Positions 17,071 to 28,160 of a DNA stretch of 64,000 nt are shown here, one piece after another. The first letter of the stretch is position 1. Each line of letters starts with the position of its first letter. The stretch covers positions 124,001-188,000 of the forward strand of contig CAJNDS010002364.1 of assembly GCA_905221605.1 (NCBI GenBank), read 5' to 3'. Origin of the DNA: Symbiodinium natans. Its lineage: Eukaryota > Sar > Dinophyceae > Suessiales > Symbiodiniaceae. The notes under the pieces were generated by a model. The model did not search any database and was not told the origin of the DNA. It saw only the letters and a program-made list of their open reading frames with translations. Position numbers and translations under genes: made by a program.

Positions 17071-18765
17071 CAACAATACGGACACGCTTCCTTGGCAGTG
17101 GCACATGGTAGTATCGCAGTACCGACCTCGCAAGAAGAGGAATGGATGATATGATGAGGCACTGTGTGCACATGCTTTGCCTAAAGCTGGCAGCGGAGGA
17201 GCTTTCAGCCCTCCTCTCTCCCCCAGCCTCAGCGTGAGCGCAGGCCGAGTGCTGCTTCAGTTTTGGGTGCAAAGGATTTCAAGGTTCGGTTTAGTTGTGA
17301 GTTGGGGGCTCGGGTTTAGGGTTTAGGGTTTAGGGTTTAGGGTTTAGGGTTTAGGGTTTAGGGTTTAGGGTTTAGGGTTTAGGGTTTAGGGTTTAGGGTA
17401 AGCTTGGCCCCAAAGTTGATTCCAAGAGGTATCAGCCTGAGTTTATTTCGCGCCTCACTATCTTCCCGACCTGCAGGGAATCACTAGGGGATCCCAAAAC
17501 TAAGCCCTCATTGTCCTGTCAGGCTGGCCACACCACAGCCCACCACCATCTCCAAAGAGCCCGGCAGGAGGACGCCGGCGATTTCCAACAAGCACTCAAC
17601 ATGCTTATCAGATGGCCAGAACGTGAAGGTGATGAAAATATGAGACTCTGTTTTTGAGACGGCCTGCGCGTGTCCTGATCGTTCTCGCTATTGCTCGCTT
17701 GCTCGCTCGGTCTCTCCCTCCCCCTCCCTCCCTCAGTCTCTCTCACTGACCATTTTAACTAACTAACAAAACAAACACCAAACCAACTAACTACGGTAGC
17801 TCAAGCACTGAAATATCTAGCTAAAACTAGGATTATGACTATAAGTCTAAGTGTAACTATAACATTAACTATAAGTAACTAAGACTACAACTATAACTAC
17901 AACTACAACTACAACAATCACTATAGCTTATAACTGCAACCGTAACTGTAACCATAACTATAACTATATATAGCTGTAATGATAACTATAGCTATAACTT
18001 TTCTATAACTCTAGCTATAGCCTATGGCCGGAACTATAAGTATAAACACTACTATAACTGCAACTCCAACTCCAACTATAGCACTCTCTAGCTCACTAAC
18101 TTTCTAAGTTTTTTCGCTCTTGCCTGAAGAACGCACAGGAGCGGCAGCGTCAGAGCCTGTCACCCTGCGTGACGAACCAACACCAAGCACCGCTGGCGCG
18201 CTGCTACGCTTCTACCAGTGGATGTGGTTCTGATCGGGATTGCAATTCCTGAGGGTTGGAGTAAGACCAAAAGGTTCATGCGAGCAGCGTTATCTTGTTC
18301 TCATGCTGTTCGTTTTTTCCTATTCTCCTGTGCCCCAGCAGCCGTTCCACCCCCTCTCCCCCTCGTCCCTTCCCTCCCTACATGTCTTTTGTACACATCT
18401 TCCCGTCGCTTCACAAACACGACGTTTCAACCCAACAAGCACTTAGCACACTGATCGCAAATGAGTGAAGGAGGAGGATGAGGAGTGAAGGCAGGCGTTC
18501 TTGAACCCTCATGTTCTGCGTAGGTTCGCGTAGGTTGAAACCATGCTACCACGTGTAGGCTATTCCACCCTGCAGGCCCCGGCGTAGGCCCGCGTAGCAT
18601 CCAAGCCATAGCAATCTGAACAGTAATATATATGTGTATATGTGCCCGTGAGATGGGCCCCGAGAGTGCTGCTAGAGCTTTAAATCCGTGAGTGCCGACA
18701 TGTGCCGGTGACCGGCAGCAGTGGCATCTAGCGTTTGTGCTCCACGTACTACAGTAGTGCTTGGA
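17071..18765. other. Spacer with telomere-like tract and ACTATAACT-rich simple sequence
   Basis: Contains a (TTTAGGG)n tract at 17,311-17,399, preceded by CCCTAAA at about 16,990-17,070. At 17,755-18,085 there is a degenerate AACTATAACTA/AACTACAACT simple-sequence stretch. Possible exon fragments: 17,075-17,155 (+; ends LPWQWHMVVSQYRPRKKRNG then stop, but no AG acceptor is visible before it) and 17,431-17,482 (YQPEFISRLTIFPTC). I could not join them. Confidence 0.4.
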
Positions 18766-18770
18766 GGTTC

Positions 18771-18904
18771 GCGGTACTTATTAACCAAGAAGAACTGTAC
18801 TTATAGCCCAAATTGTAGCCAGATGAGCGCACTCAAGGGACTTACAAGTGGGTTATAAGTACAAGGACAGTTGTACTTGGTTAGTAAGTACTATGAACCT
18901 CCAA
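18771..18904. mobile_element. Family A inverted-repeat element, long arms
   Basis: Arms of about 50 bases: TTGGAGGTTCGCGGTACTTA pairs with TAAGTACTATGAACCTCCAA, continuing inward through the GTACTTATAACCC motif. GTGC occurs directly at both outer edges (18767-18770, 18905-18908), a possible 4-bp target duplication. Confidence 0.8.
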
Positions 18905-18925
18905 GTGCTGTCTGCTGCCGCCAGG

Positions 18926-21160
18926 CGCTAGTCCGCGCCGCCCCACTCGTTGGATTGGTCGTGAGGGCACTGCGGCTGCTGCAAAGCCACCGCCACGGCA
19001 CGCGGAGGGGAGGGGGACGTGGCATGAGACAATGTATAGAGGTAGGCGATCATGATGCAAATTAGTGCTGGTCAGGTTTGGCCGTCATATGTTGTAGATT
19101 ATGGCGTAGTGCGCATGGCTCTGGGCCTTCTTTGCCCGCAGTGCTCGCAGTATGTGATACATTGCGCAAGCAGTCCTGAACTGGAGTTCATGCACCCGAT
19201 ACACCCTCAGCAATTTTCGCCTCAAACCGTGGCCTTCGTGGACTGGGCATGCTGGGCATCAAATATGACGTCTTCAAGCGTGCGCAGAGCTTTCCGTTCG
19301 TGCGCTACTGGTGGCGCCGAGCGATACGATTCGATGAGCGTACGGGAATGCTGACCGCTGGGATTCCTTTGACCATTGCCTTGTTCGCATCCATTACTGT
19401 CACAACGATCATCTTGGATCGTCAGCTCCTGCGCTTGCAGCTGGAAGTCTGTTCATGTGGTTTCTGCCCTCTTCCGCGTTGCTATAGTTTACTGCGGGGT
19501 TTCCGAGAATAGGGGTACCCTTGTGAGGGGTCCCTTTAAGGGGATTCTATTCTATTTGGGGTAGAAAGGGGGTACCCCTATTTTGGGAAATAATTACCCA
19601 TCTGGCAAATACACTGTACGCCACAGGCTAGCCCGTCCCAAGTATTACCCCGAAGGGTCAAACCCCAAGCCAAAAAATGCGGTATAGTATTGTAGTTCTA
19701 ACTCATGTTGTACATGACATGACATAGTAAGATAAGTACATACAGTCATAATTAAGAATGTATATGCATATATATATATATATTTATATTTATATTTATA
19801 TTTATTTATATTTATTTATGTGGGGTGTGTGTGTGTGAGTGTGCACATGCAATGCAACACAGAAGCTGTTCTGAAATCTAAGGTTCGAGCTACGAGACCT
19901 GCGGGCTCGAACCATTAGCCAGCGCGAAGCAAGCCTGGAGGAGCTTGGGGTTTAGATTTTGGGGGTTTAGGGTTTAGGGGCAGGGTCTTAGAGTTCAGGG
20001 TTTCGAGTACAAGGCTTCGGGTTTTTAATCCTAGAGTTGGGATGATACCCTATAAGCCTGTTTAGAGGTTGTATGTCACATAAGACATAGGTGAGGTGTA
20101 GTCCACAAGGTTGCGACGTGAGGGAAGAGGGGAGGGGGGGCGGGGGGGGGCGGGGCGGGCATTTTCTGCCTGAGCCTCTATTTACCTACCTTCTTGGGCG
20201 GGACGCACCCTGCGCATCCTCTAGGAATGGGCACTTCGCAACCGCTATCGTTTGCATTTGGGTATGTCTACCCATGAACCTTCAAATCATATAGGGATCC
20301 TTAATACGATCTAAGGCTACATTCCTTATTTTAAGGGGTATGGGGCTCTCTGGGCTGTAGTTTTAGGGTACTTGTAACCCCACCCATGAACCCTAAACCC
20401 TAAACCTTCAAGTACTGCCTCAGCAGTGGACCGGCGCAGCGCCTTTGACAGGAGGAGCATCGAGCCATGCGCGAGTTCCTGAAGGGAACAGAGGACTGCT
20501 GGGTTCAGGGTTTAGGGTTTAGGGTTTAGGGTTTCCTGAACCTTAAACCCTAAACCCCAAAGCTCTGCAGCTCCTAAACTTGGTAGCCTACTGGTACCTT
20601 TCACCCCTTTTTTGAGAGGTTTAAGGTGACCTTATTAGTAACCAACCCCAAAACAAGGTGCCCTTATTGTAATGTGGTCACTGGGGTACCAAGTAAAAGC
20701 CTGTTGATAGCCCCCGACCGTGTCTTTGCAGCACCATTGCGGGAAGCCAGCTACTGAGCAGCCACTGCGATCCAGCAATCGCACGTGGAAACATTGCTGT
20801 GGTACGGTTCGAAAGCGTTTACGCCACTTTCAAAGCAGACGCTTGCGGAGTCGATTTGAATTTGCTCTCGAAGGTCAGGACACCACGTCATCCGGGGTCG
20901 CGCTTTGCTCGGGGATCTCTGGCGTGGTGCCAAGACATTCACCAAACAGTACCTGGCCAAACAACACACCCAGAAATACGTGGAGTTTGCACCCCGCCCA
21001 GAAGCAAGTCCGCGACAGGACGAGTACGAGATGAAAGAAATCCCAGACTCATGGAGGACAAGCTTGCAGTGCTGTATACCAGCGTTCTTTGAAGCATCAT
21101 CACCTTGGGGGTGCTATTCATGCACACACTCGCTGCAGAGGATCGGCCGCCGCTGATGCA
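18926..21160 (+). CDS. Candidate exons of an unrecognised, possibly membrane, protein
   Basis: Not recognised. Coding-like segments, all on +: 18,926-19,015 (LVRAAPLVGLVVRALRLLQ, acceptor AG/GCG); about 19,208-19,440, reading GMLGIKYDVFKRAQSFPFVR, then a hydrophobic segment GIPLTIALFASITVTTIIL that could span a membrane; 20,730-20,879, reading TIAGSQLLSSHCDPAIARGN then VYATFKADACGVDLNLLSK; and about 20,890-21,060, reading LGDLWRGAKTFTKQYLAKQH and ending EYEMKEIPDSW. The last two are adjacent but in different frames with no room for an intron, which suggests a frameshift or a decayed gene. Acceptors here do not all follow the AG/G rule. The four may not be one gene. Confidence 0.3.
19498..19590. 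mobile_element. Family E inverted-repeat element
   Basis: GGTTTCCGAGAATAGGGGTACCC on the left (core CCGAGAATAGGGGTACCC) pairs with GGGGTACCCCTATTTTGGGAA on the right; the centre GGGGATTCTATTCTATTTGG matches the 13,439 copy. Confidence 0.75.
19750..19850. repeat. TATATTTATA simple sequence and GT run
   Basis: AT-rich TATATATATTTATATTTA stretch (19,760-19,820) followed by GTGTGTGTG (19,827-19,838). Confidence 0.8.
20285..20360. mobile_element. Family F-like element (worn)
   Basis: Contains CATTCCTTATTTTAAGGGGT and GGGCTCTCTGGG, matching the right half of the element at 10,917. The left half is degenerate. Confidence 0.45.
20375..20413. mobile_element. Family A right end interrupted by two telomere units
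   Basis: The usual right end CCCATGAACCTTCAAGTA is split after GAACC by CTAAACCCTAAACC, exactly 14 bases or two units (20,393-20,406), then continues TTCAAGTA. The insertion is in register with the ACC of the target. Confidence 0.7.
20583..20692. mobile_element. Family B inverted-repeat element
   Basis: GGTAGCCTACTGGTACCTTT on the left and GTCACTGGGGTACCAAG on the right, with internal GTGCCCTTATTGTAATG shared with the 22,206 copy. Confidence 0.75.
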
Positions 21161-21689
21161 AGTCTGAGACTGGACCTTCGAAATCAGTACAGCCACCCAA
21201 CCGGTGGAAAGTTTTGCGAAGTCGAGGTCCAATGTCCTTTGCGTCCTCATGCTGTTTCTGTACAGCTTGGCAAGATGAGAAGCCTTGTGTGACCCTGCTT
21301 TGGTCCATGCTCGAAGTCTCATGGGTAGTGATGGGGCAGCCAAAACATAGATTCACATATCTTTACCATTATCTAGCGCAACCAGGATTATGCAAGATAC
21401 TGTAGACCTGCGCTACTGAAGCCCTACTTTAATTGCGATGAACCGTCAAGTATTCCTTCGTGTAGTCACGTTCCCTACAGAAAAGAGGTGGGACATGGCA
21501 TGGCGTTGTGTTCTTATTCTTATATGCTCTCTTTTTTCACGCAGCATGGGATCATGGAAGGAGATATCCCCCTAAACCCTAAACCCTAAACCCCAGGCCT
21601 AAACCCTAAACCCTATGAACCCTAAGCCCAGGGCTTCCACAGTTTTGGGACTCACGACTCAGGGAGGATCAAGCTTGGGCACGCACATG

Positions 21690-21794
21690 GGTGGTTGTCA
21701 AAATTAGGGTCCCTTTTTGGACACACTAAATATTAGGTACCGTATTGCATTAGGGACCCCACAAGGGACCATAATTTTGGCAACCACCCACATG
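21690..21794. mobile_element. Family D inverted-repeat element
   Basis: GGGTGGTTGTCAAAATTAGGG on the left pairs with ATAATTTTGGCAACCACCC on the right. A second copy is at 53,404-53,507. Confidence 0.75.
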
Positions 21795-21869
21795 TAGTTT
21801 CACCTCAAGATCTTGGATGCTCAAGGAAACACGCTTTGAGCGGTGTCATGCGTACCTTGATTATACAGC

Positions 21870-21925
21870 TGCCCTTATTATTACTATTATCATTATTCCT
21901 ACGATTATTATGATTACTATTGTTA
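21870..21925. repeat. ATT-rich simple sequence
   Basis: TTATTATTACTATTATCATT and similar, a trinucleotide-type simple repeat. The frames across it (Asn-rich on minus) are not genes. Confidence 0.7.
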
Positions 21926-22205
21926 TGAGGGTGTAAGGTGAACCCCTGTGTGAACCCCAGGCACCCTAGAATTCGGAGCAGACCTGCAGATGTTCGATTC
22001 GTGAGAGGGAGTTGAAGTATGAGGTGCAAACGGAAAGCTCTCTGCCGACGTGAAACCTAGATGTTGACAGCGCTCAGCGTTAGGACCATAAGGGTAGTCC
22101 AACGCGCCTGTGCTCACTTTGGAGGGCAGCATTCCACTCTGAACTCACGCTCCCATACACCCTACTTGAAGCTTCATGGGTAAACCACCCGTTTCCCTAC
22201 CTTTT

Positions 22206-22327
22206 GACCCTATAATAATCTTGGTCGCCCAGTGGTACCCTATACCTTTTTGTTTTGGTTCAAGGTTCCCTTGTAAAGTAACCAACCGAAAAAAGGGTGC
22301 CCTTATTGTAATGCGGTTACTGGGCTA
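22206..22327. mobile_element. Family B inverted-repeat element
   Basis: GGTCGCCCAGTGGTACCCTA on the left and GCGGTTACTGGGCTACGC on the right. The interior AAAGTAACCAACCGAAAAAA matches the other B copies. Confidence 0.75.
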
Positions 22328-22565
22328 CGCAGTTATGGGCAAGCTTCAAGTGCGCCCTAAGCCACGGCTCACAAACTTGGCCTGGGGTGCCGCAGTCTGC
22401 CCATGTGGAACGCATCTTTTCCGATCAGCCCAGCAGGTTCCGATGCCTTGAAGGCTGTTTAAATTTTCGAGGTGCGCAGTGCCTCTAAACAGTGCGCTAG
22501 TTGTGAGAGTTGAACGCCTAAACCCTAAACCCGAAAGAAAACCCTAAACCCTAAACCCTAAACCC

Positions 22566-22590
22566 TTTTGGCTCAAGCTTTTTTGGCTCG
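22566..22590 (+). other. Relic dinoflagellate spliced-leader sequence (possibly two)
   Basis: TTTTGGCTCAAG at 22566-22577 is the 3' half of the known dinoflagellate spliced leader (which ends ATTTTGGCTCAAG). It is followed one base later by TTTTTTGGCTCG (22579-22590), which looks like a second, more worn copy. It lies 45 bases before an ATG. In dinoflagellates such relics mark genes copied back into the genome from trans-spliced mRNA; two in series would mean two rounds. A telomere-like tract lies immediately upstream, where the rest of the leader should be. Confidence 0.65.
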
Positions 22591-22622
22591 CCAAACGCAA
22601 GTCGCGGGTGCCTGTTGCTGCG

Positions 22623-22886
22623 ATGGCTCAGCAGTATCGGCTGTCCACTTCCTCCAACCCCAGCATCGAGGAGATGTACTTGGACAACTGGGCGGAAATC
22701 GATGCCACTGCGCAGGTGCCTGCGCCGCCACCGTCCCCGGCGTCCCCGGTGGCAGCTACTCCACCTGTCGCCTTCCATCAGCTGCAGGCCTCTGGCCCTA
22801 GTTACTCGCCCTCAGCAGGCTCGATCTTTGGTGGCTCGCAGTTGGGATCAGAATTTCGTTGTGCAAGTTTCTGCCCGGCTGAGTAG
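22623..22886 (+). CDS. Proline/serine-rich N-terminal exon behind relic spliced leader
   Basis: Begins ATG with MAQQYRLSTSSNPSIEEMYL, then an acidic-aromatic patch DNWAEID, then a Pro/Ala/Ser-rich stretch (VPAPPPSPASPVAATPP) and a Ser/Gly-rich end (PSAGSIFGGSQLGSEF). Read straight through it stops at 22,886 after 87 codons. A GT donor at about 22,856 (TTTC/GTTGTG) could instead splice it onward. The start choice rests on the spliced-leader relic 45 bases upstream. The product is not recognised; the low-complexity composition suggests a disordered N-terminal region. It could be a short retrocopied gene or only the first exon. Confidence 0.45.
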   Translation: MAQQYRLSTSSNPSIEEMYLDNWAEIDATAQVPAPPPSPASPVAATPPVAFHQLQASGPSYSPSAGSIFGGSQLGSEFRCASFCPAE

Positions 22887-25800
22887 GACTTCGGCCCTGC
22901 TGTAGTGCTGTCTGCCGTGCAGCCTGCAATGAGATCGGGAGGGTGAGTCCTTTATCTGGGTCTGTCCCCCTTGTATGAGACTGTCCAGCTCCCTTTGTTC
23001 CTATAATCCCGACATCCTGAATTTGCGAATGTGCGAATTAGCAAGTATTTGCCATGCAAGTCTCTGCCCGGCTGACTAGGGCCTGGGCCCGCCCGCTGCA
23101 CTGCCTGCCGCCCAAAACCATAAAGTCATAACCCCCGTGAAACCCCCCTCATGACTGCCTGTCCTATATTGGCTCACCGAGCGCCCTCTCATATGAAACG
23201 CACTGTCAAATCTCGGTCCCCCCCTGAATCCCTAAAATGAGTGACCGGGTCCACTCCAGGGCAGAGGAGGTTGAGAGGAGAGCTTTCGACGTTCTGCAGA
23301 CTCCAATTCGGAGCCCAACAGCGGAACAGATACTATCCCTGCTTGACGCAGCACCTGCACAGTGCAAACAAGGCCCCTCAAGTACCCGACAACTCACGGG
23401 GGGAAACCCCGAAGCTCCAAGGCAGCCCTTCATAATGTTTTTGATCTCCCGTGCCTCGCCCAAGCCCTCACGTGCTTTATTAGGAATCAGGCCCCCGGGC
23501 TCCCTTTCACTACCATCACTGTGCTGGAGGGGGCAGAATCCAAAGGCTGCAAGCAGCCCTCGGACTTTGTCAGAGAAGGCATTCACATACCCCGTAGTGA
23601 AGGCAATAATTACGACCCGTCGTGGACCCCTCCACGGCATGGCCATGTGGCGTATTCGTGCTGCCGAGAAGATCAGGGGAGTGGGACCCACAGGCCATAC
23701 ATCACCCCGCAGATTCATACCTCATGCTTAGTCGTATGGTTGCTTTCAGGGTTCTCAAGTCAGAGCCCCCTCCTTGGACCTCCGTAAGCCCGAGAACGAT
23801 GTTTGGCGGGTGTGAGTTTCCTCGGTCAAGGTGAAGGCCTTTCTTCGCCTCCCCACTAAGGCCCAGCTCAGCTTCTATAGGATGCACGTGATCAGGCCAG
23901 GACAGCCACGACAGCTCACCCTTCCTGGCAGTCTGGCTCGGAGCTCGCAAGCTGATTCAGCACGGGACCCGGCGCGAGCGCTAGAGCACCTTGGAGCGCA
24001 GTATCAGGAAACCATTGAAGTTGACAGTGCTGATGATGAAGAGCCCACCCCTGAACAGGCGAGGACATCTCCTGCGCCCCCCGCCTCCCTCCTACATAAG
24101 GATCAGTTTGGGTCTTGAATTCAGGCCATGGAAGTTGAATTCAGAACAGAATTTAGGGCTCCGCCCAAGCCATCCGCCTATGCATGTCCTTTCCTTTTTG
24201 TGCTCGAAGTATGCTTGTTTGATCAGAATTACGGGCCTCGCCCACGCTGTGCCTTGGCTTACCAGGCTTGCGCCTCTGCGCTCTCCCTGCTCCCCCCCCC
24301 CCTTGGTGGGAACCTGGCCTGGCCGGTCGACATACACTTTGAACCAAACGGGGGCAGTCTCAAGGAATGTGAAAACGCAGAGACAAGGACTCGGAAAGGC
24401 GGGTGAACCCTCCAGCTCGAATGGCATCTGTGCCCTATTTATTCCCCCTCTAACTCCCCACACATCATCATTACTTCGAAGAATGTCCGTAGTGCCGACA
24501 CTCGCCATGGTCCTCGCGTGCATGGCTGTAGTGCGCTGGCAACCCAACCCTGGGCAGCCTGAATACTGAAACTCTGGCTCGACCTGTGGACTGGCGCTGC
24601 CGCACTCTGGCAAGCGTTTGCGTCACTACTGAGCTGCAACAAGCTTCTCTGCCCGGGGCGAGAGGCATGGGCTGAAACCAAGTTAGCTGAAGCTTGCGTG
24701 AGCTGACGGGGCGAGCGGCTTGCAGGGAATGCGCTGGGCTGAAGGCCGGTGCTCGTGAGTCTCTGATCCATAGCATTTCGACCTGCCTGAAGCGAAAGAC
24801 CCGGCTGAGCGCTGGCAAGCCTAGTACGGCCTTGTGGGATGGAAAGACGAGTCTCGGCTGGGGGCCGGTGCCCATGACATCGCAGCTAGCACGCCTCTAT
24901 AGCTGGATGGCTATGCTGGTGCAGTGTGCCTGGTATGGCTCAGCAGTGCCTGGCCGACTGCTATGACATACGTGGCCTACTGAGGGTGACTCCATGCGTG
25001 GCCTACTGAGGGGTGACCCCGTGCAGGAAATGCTGAGCCGACCCGCATAGACCATATCCCCTCTCGCGCCCCCCCAGCTGCCACAGGCGTGCTCATATCA
25101 CAACTTTCTCTTCCCTAACATAGGACGGGTCTCAGCTAAGCCGCACTTTGCATGGGAATTCGTGTGCATGATCACACGAAGCGTCGAGACGTGCTAGCAG
25201 CCCCTGCCACTAATGGTATCCTTGCCCCCCCCCCCCCCCAGTGGGGCTGCTCGTGCCCGTTGTGCATGTGCATGTGCGTGGGAATTCGCTGCATTGCATT
25301 TGCCAAGCCCAGCGAGGATGTGCACCCCCTTAAGCCTAGCCGAGCGGGACTTTGTACGCTGGAAGGCACACATTCCACACATAGGCCCAAGGCTGAGGTC
25401 TCTGCGCACTCCTCCGTATGTTCCTGCACTTGAAGTCAAGTCTCACCTGTGATTGGAGGAGCGCAGTAGTCGGAGGAGCACTGTAGACCTGAGCCCACGT
25501 ACCGGCCACAGGCGTGCCCAGAACCCACTTCCCACCAGTGATCTCCAGTTCTGCGGCACTCTTGTGCATGTACAAATGAGTCTTAGATCCTTTATACGTG
25601 CATGACCAACAACCAACACGTGTGCTGGAGAAGGCGGGGGCCCGGCTCCTTGGCTCCAACAGTGTTTTCATGTGCCACAGGCGTGCGTAGACAGAATCCT
25701 GTTGTACGGGGAAGGGCCCCCCCGGCTTGAAGCATGAGCAAGCTGCTCGAGCTACAGAGCAAGAGCACACTTGTAGCTATATTGGCCCGTGAATCCTCCT

Positions 25801-26110
25801 AGGAAGGCTTATAGGTTGGGATCTTTTTGGTGAGTCCAATATCCTATATGGTATACTGTCCTGTTTGGCGCTCGTCCCACCACAGGCCTGAGGGATTTCG
25901 GGCATCTTTTCTAGGAGGGCGTCCGGGCATCCTTTTGGGAGGGCATCAGGGCTAACCAATGCTAAACTAAATCCCCACACCTATGCTGACCCTGAACCCC
26001 CTAGCCTTGGATGCTTGGTGTTGCAACCTTGTGGCCCCCCCAAGCCATCAATGATTCAACCTGAACTTGGGCTAGAGTACCGTCGGACCTTTTGCCCCGT
26101 AAACGCTTGC
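22887..26110. other. Telomere-repeat-free region with overlapping unassigned open frames
   Basis: About 3.2 kb with no telomere-type units, unlike nearly everything around it. Frames of 90-190 codons overlap on both strands at 23.2-25.8 kb, with none recognised. On + one reads KAFLRLPTKAQLSFYRMHV then ETIEVDSADDEEPTPE (an acidic SUMO-interaction-like patch) and ends at 24,118. A diverged direct repeat of about 70 bases (CTCTGCCCGGCTGAsTAGG) occurs at about 22,858-22,927 and 23,042-23,112. ATGGCTCAGCAGT recurs at 22,623 and 24,941. This may be an old retroelement or a decayed gene. C-runs lie at 24,292 and 25,229. Confidence 0.35.
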
Positions 26111-26399
26111 GACACGGGTGGGAAAAAAACCCTAAAGCAGAAACCCTACACCCGGAAGATAGCTCTAAGCCCCCCGTAAAGCTGATTGCGGCAGGTGAGG
26201 GCAAGCTACAGGAATCCTCCACCGCGTAGGTCTAGATTGGCCTCTGAGAGTTGATGCTGGGTTTAGGGTTTAGTGTTTAGGGTTTAGGGTTTAGGGCCCA
26301 TGCGTCGTGTTTTTCACCTTGCTTGAGGCATCTCGAACCTTGCCTGCGCATGCGCTAGTTGTGAGAGTAAACACCCCTTAAGCCTTACGCCCTACACCC

Positions 26400-26510
26400 T
26401 GAGCCAGAAACCTTAACCCATACACCCTGAACCCTAAACCCTAAACCACCCAAACCCCAAACCCGGCCTTGCGCGAGTGTGAGAGTCGAAACCCCAAACC
26501 CTAAACCCAC
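26400..26510 (-). repeat. Degenerate CCCTAAA/CCCTGAA repeats
   Basis: Short, mixed units around 26,380-26,510 (CCCTACACC, CCCTGAGCC, CCCTAAACC), flanking a candidate exon. Confidence 0.7.
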
Positions 26511-26525
26511 AACTCCTTGAGCCAG

Positions 26526-26584
26526 GATGAAGTCCCTGCGTGACCGTCGGCGTGAAGAAGAGGCAGGGCGAATCCTTACTGCTG
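26526..26584 (+). CDS. Candidate exon, basic/acidic helix, ends at a family G element
   Basis: Between acceptor CCAG/G and a GT donor the frame reads MKSLRDRRREEEAGRILTA, a charged helical segment. The donor GTTAGCAGAGG is itself the first sequence of a family G inverted-repeat element, so the element would supply the 5' splice site. No joining exon identified; the frame after acceptor 26,701 (ATCCAG/GATCTAG) is open to 26,874 but overlaps a repeat shared with 34.8 kb. Confidence 0.3.
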
Positions 26585-26685
26585 GTTAGCAGAGGATGGG
26601 GGAATGAGGTACCCTGTATATCCCCCATATATATGTATATATATATATATATGCTCCCCCCTCCCCCCAGAGATCTACCCTTTTC
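26585..26685. mobile_element. Family G inverted-repeat element with (TA)n centre
   Basis: GTTAGCAGAGGATGGGGGAA at the left, GTACC next, then TATATCCCCCATATATATGT, a (TA)n centre, and GCTCCCCCCTCCCCCCAGAG. The second half resembles the hairpin at 28,300. Confidence 0.6.
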
Positions 26686-26799
26686 TAATGCTTTTACTAT
26701 CCAGGATCTAGTCCCTCGTAACAATAAGCTAACCGATCCTGCACCAACCCAAAACACCGAACCGGCAATTAAGAGGGAAATAGTGAAAAGGTCTTTGCT

Positions 26800-28055
26800 C
26801 ACAGTATTCTCGCGTCCCCGGGGCTTACAGTACATGATTTTTCCGCATCACCTTTTGCGCTCGAATACTTCCTAGTCTTGTGGTTCGAGGATCTTCCAGA
26901 TCTGTATTTGATATGCAATACATATACCCTATATACATACATGCAGTGGGTACTTATTCTACTTTTCCTTTGCATTTCCACAGGAGGCGAGGCCTACAAA
27001 CATAGGCAGAACTCTATGGGATGTACGGTTAGGATTTAGGCCTCAAGGCCTGCAATATATAGGGGTATAAGGTGCTAATCCTATAGATTTTAGCGTTATA
27101 ACCCTAAACTCTATATGCCTGAAGGCTTAAGGAAAACAGTAAAGTGGTTAAATCCCTGAGGAACCCCTCATAGCGTTTAGAGTTGATAAACCTTGAAAAA
27201 ACCGTAACCCTATAGGGCCCTATAGGGTTTAAGGCTTGACCTTAAACCTTTAACAGCCTTATAGGGCTTAAAGGTCTTAATGCCTAAGCCTGATGTACCT
27301 AAGGTCTGGGCATTTATACCTTCAGCGTGATAACCCTACACCCTATATGCCTTAAGGCTTAAGGAAAACAGTAAAGGGGTTAAACCCCTGAGGGTTCTTC
27401 AGCGTTATAACCCTAAACCGTATATGCTTTCAGCCTTAAGGAAAGCAGTAAATGGGTTATATCCCTGAGGGTTCCTCAGCGTTATAGCCCTAAACCCTAT
27501 ACGCTTTAGTTTAGGGTTGGGCTGTTGCAATGCCCTAAACCTTAAACCCTGAACCTTGAACCCCTATAGGGTTAAAACCCTAGAGGGCTAACCCGAATAG
27601 GGTAGACAAACTCTGCAAAAACCTAAACCTTTAAACCCCAGAGGCTTAAAGGTTTTCAACCTCAACCTTTAAACCTATAGCGTTTCAAGGTAAGCTATTC
27701 GGTTTAAATACCTAACCCTACAGGGATTAAGGCTTAAACCAGTTTGAATGCCCAAACCTAGGTTTCAATCCCCAGACCTTAAACCTTTAAAAACCCTCAT
27801 AGGGCTTCAAGGTTTCAATGCCTAAACCTGATGTACGCAAGGTCTGGGCATTTATACCTTCAGCGCCTGTGGGGTGAACACCCTTGAACCTTTTTGACCC
27901 CTAGAGGGTTTAGGGTTCATGTTTTCATACCTAAATCTTAAACCCTTGAGGTTTAAACTCTATGGGCTTAGCTTTAAATGACTAAATCTTGAGCCCTAAG
28001 CCTTGAAACCTTCACCCTATAGGGTTTAAAGGTCGAGAGTTTAGGCTAACTACCG
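26800..28055. repeat. CTATAGGGTTTAAGG-type repeat block, copy 1
   Basis: Diverged units containing AGCGTTATAACCCTAAACCC, TTAAGGAAAACAGTAAAG, TTTTGCAATGCCCTAAACC and CCTGATGTACCTAAGGTCTG. The leading part (26,802-26,846, TATTCTCGCGTCCCCGGGGC) and the body recur at 34,811-36,470. No coding potential seen. Confidence 0.8.
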
Positions 28056-28114
28056 GCTCAAGTTTGAATGCCTATGCCTCGGCAAGAGTCCTGGGAAATC
28101 TTGGATCTTGGATC

Positions 28115-28160
28115 CCGGCCGTTTCAATTGAAACGGAAACGTTTCAATTGAAACGGCCGG
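28115..28160. repeat. Perfect 46-base hairpin
   Basis: Two 21-base arms (28115-28135 and 28140-28160) are exact reverse complements around a GAAA loop. Each arm contains the palindrome CGTTTCAATTGAAACG, so the whole is a palindrome of palindromes. Confidence 0.9.

Noticed and set aside
19885-19930. GGGCTCGAACCATTAGCC as a tRNA T-arm
   Set aside because: No acceptor stem or anticodon arm can be paired around it.
23206-24613. Long overlapping frames on both strands as genes
   Set aside because: Neither strand shows a recognisable family, and mutual overlap over more than 1 kb suggests GC-rich open frames by chance or a decayed element.
26512-26524. CTTGAGCCAG as a minus-strand spliced-leader relic
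   Set aside because: The match is short, no coding exon follows on that strand, and the site is a plausible acceptor for a + exon.
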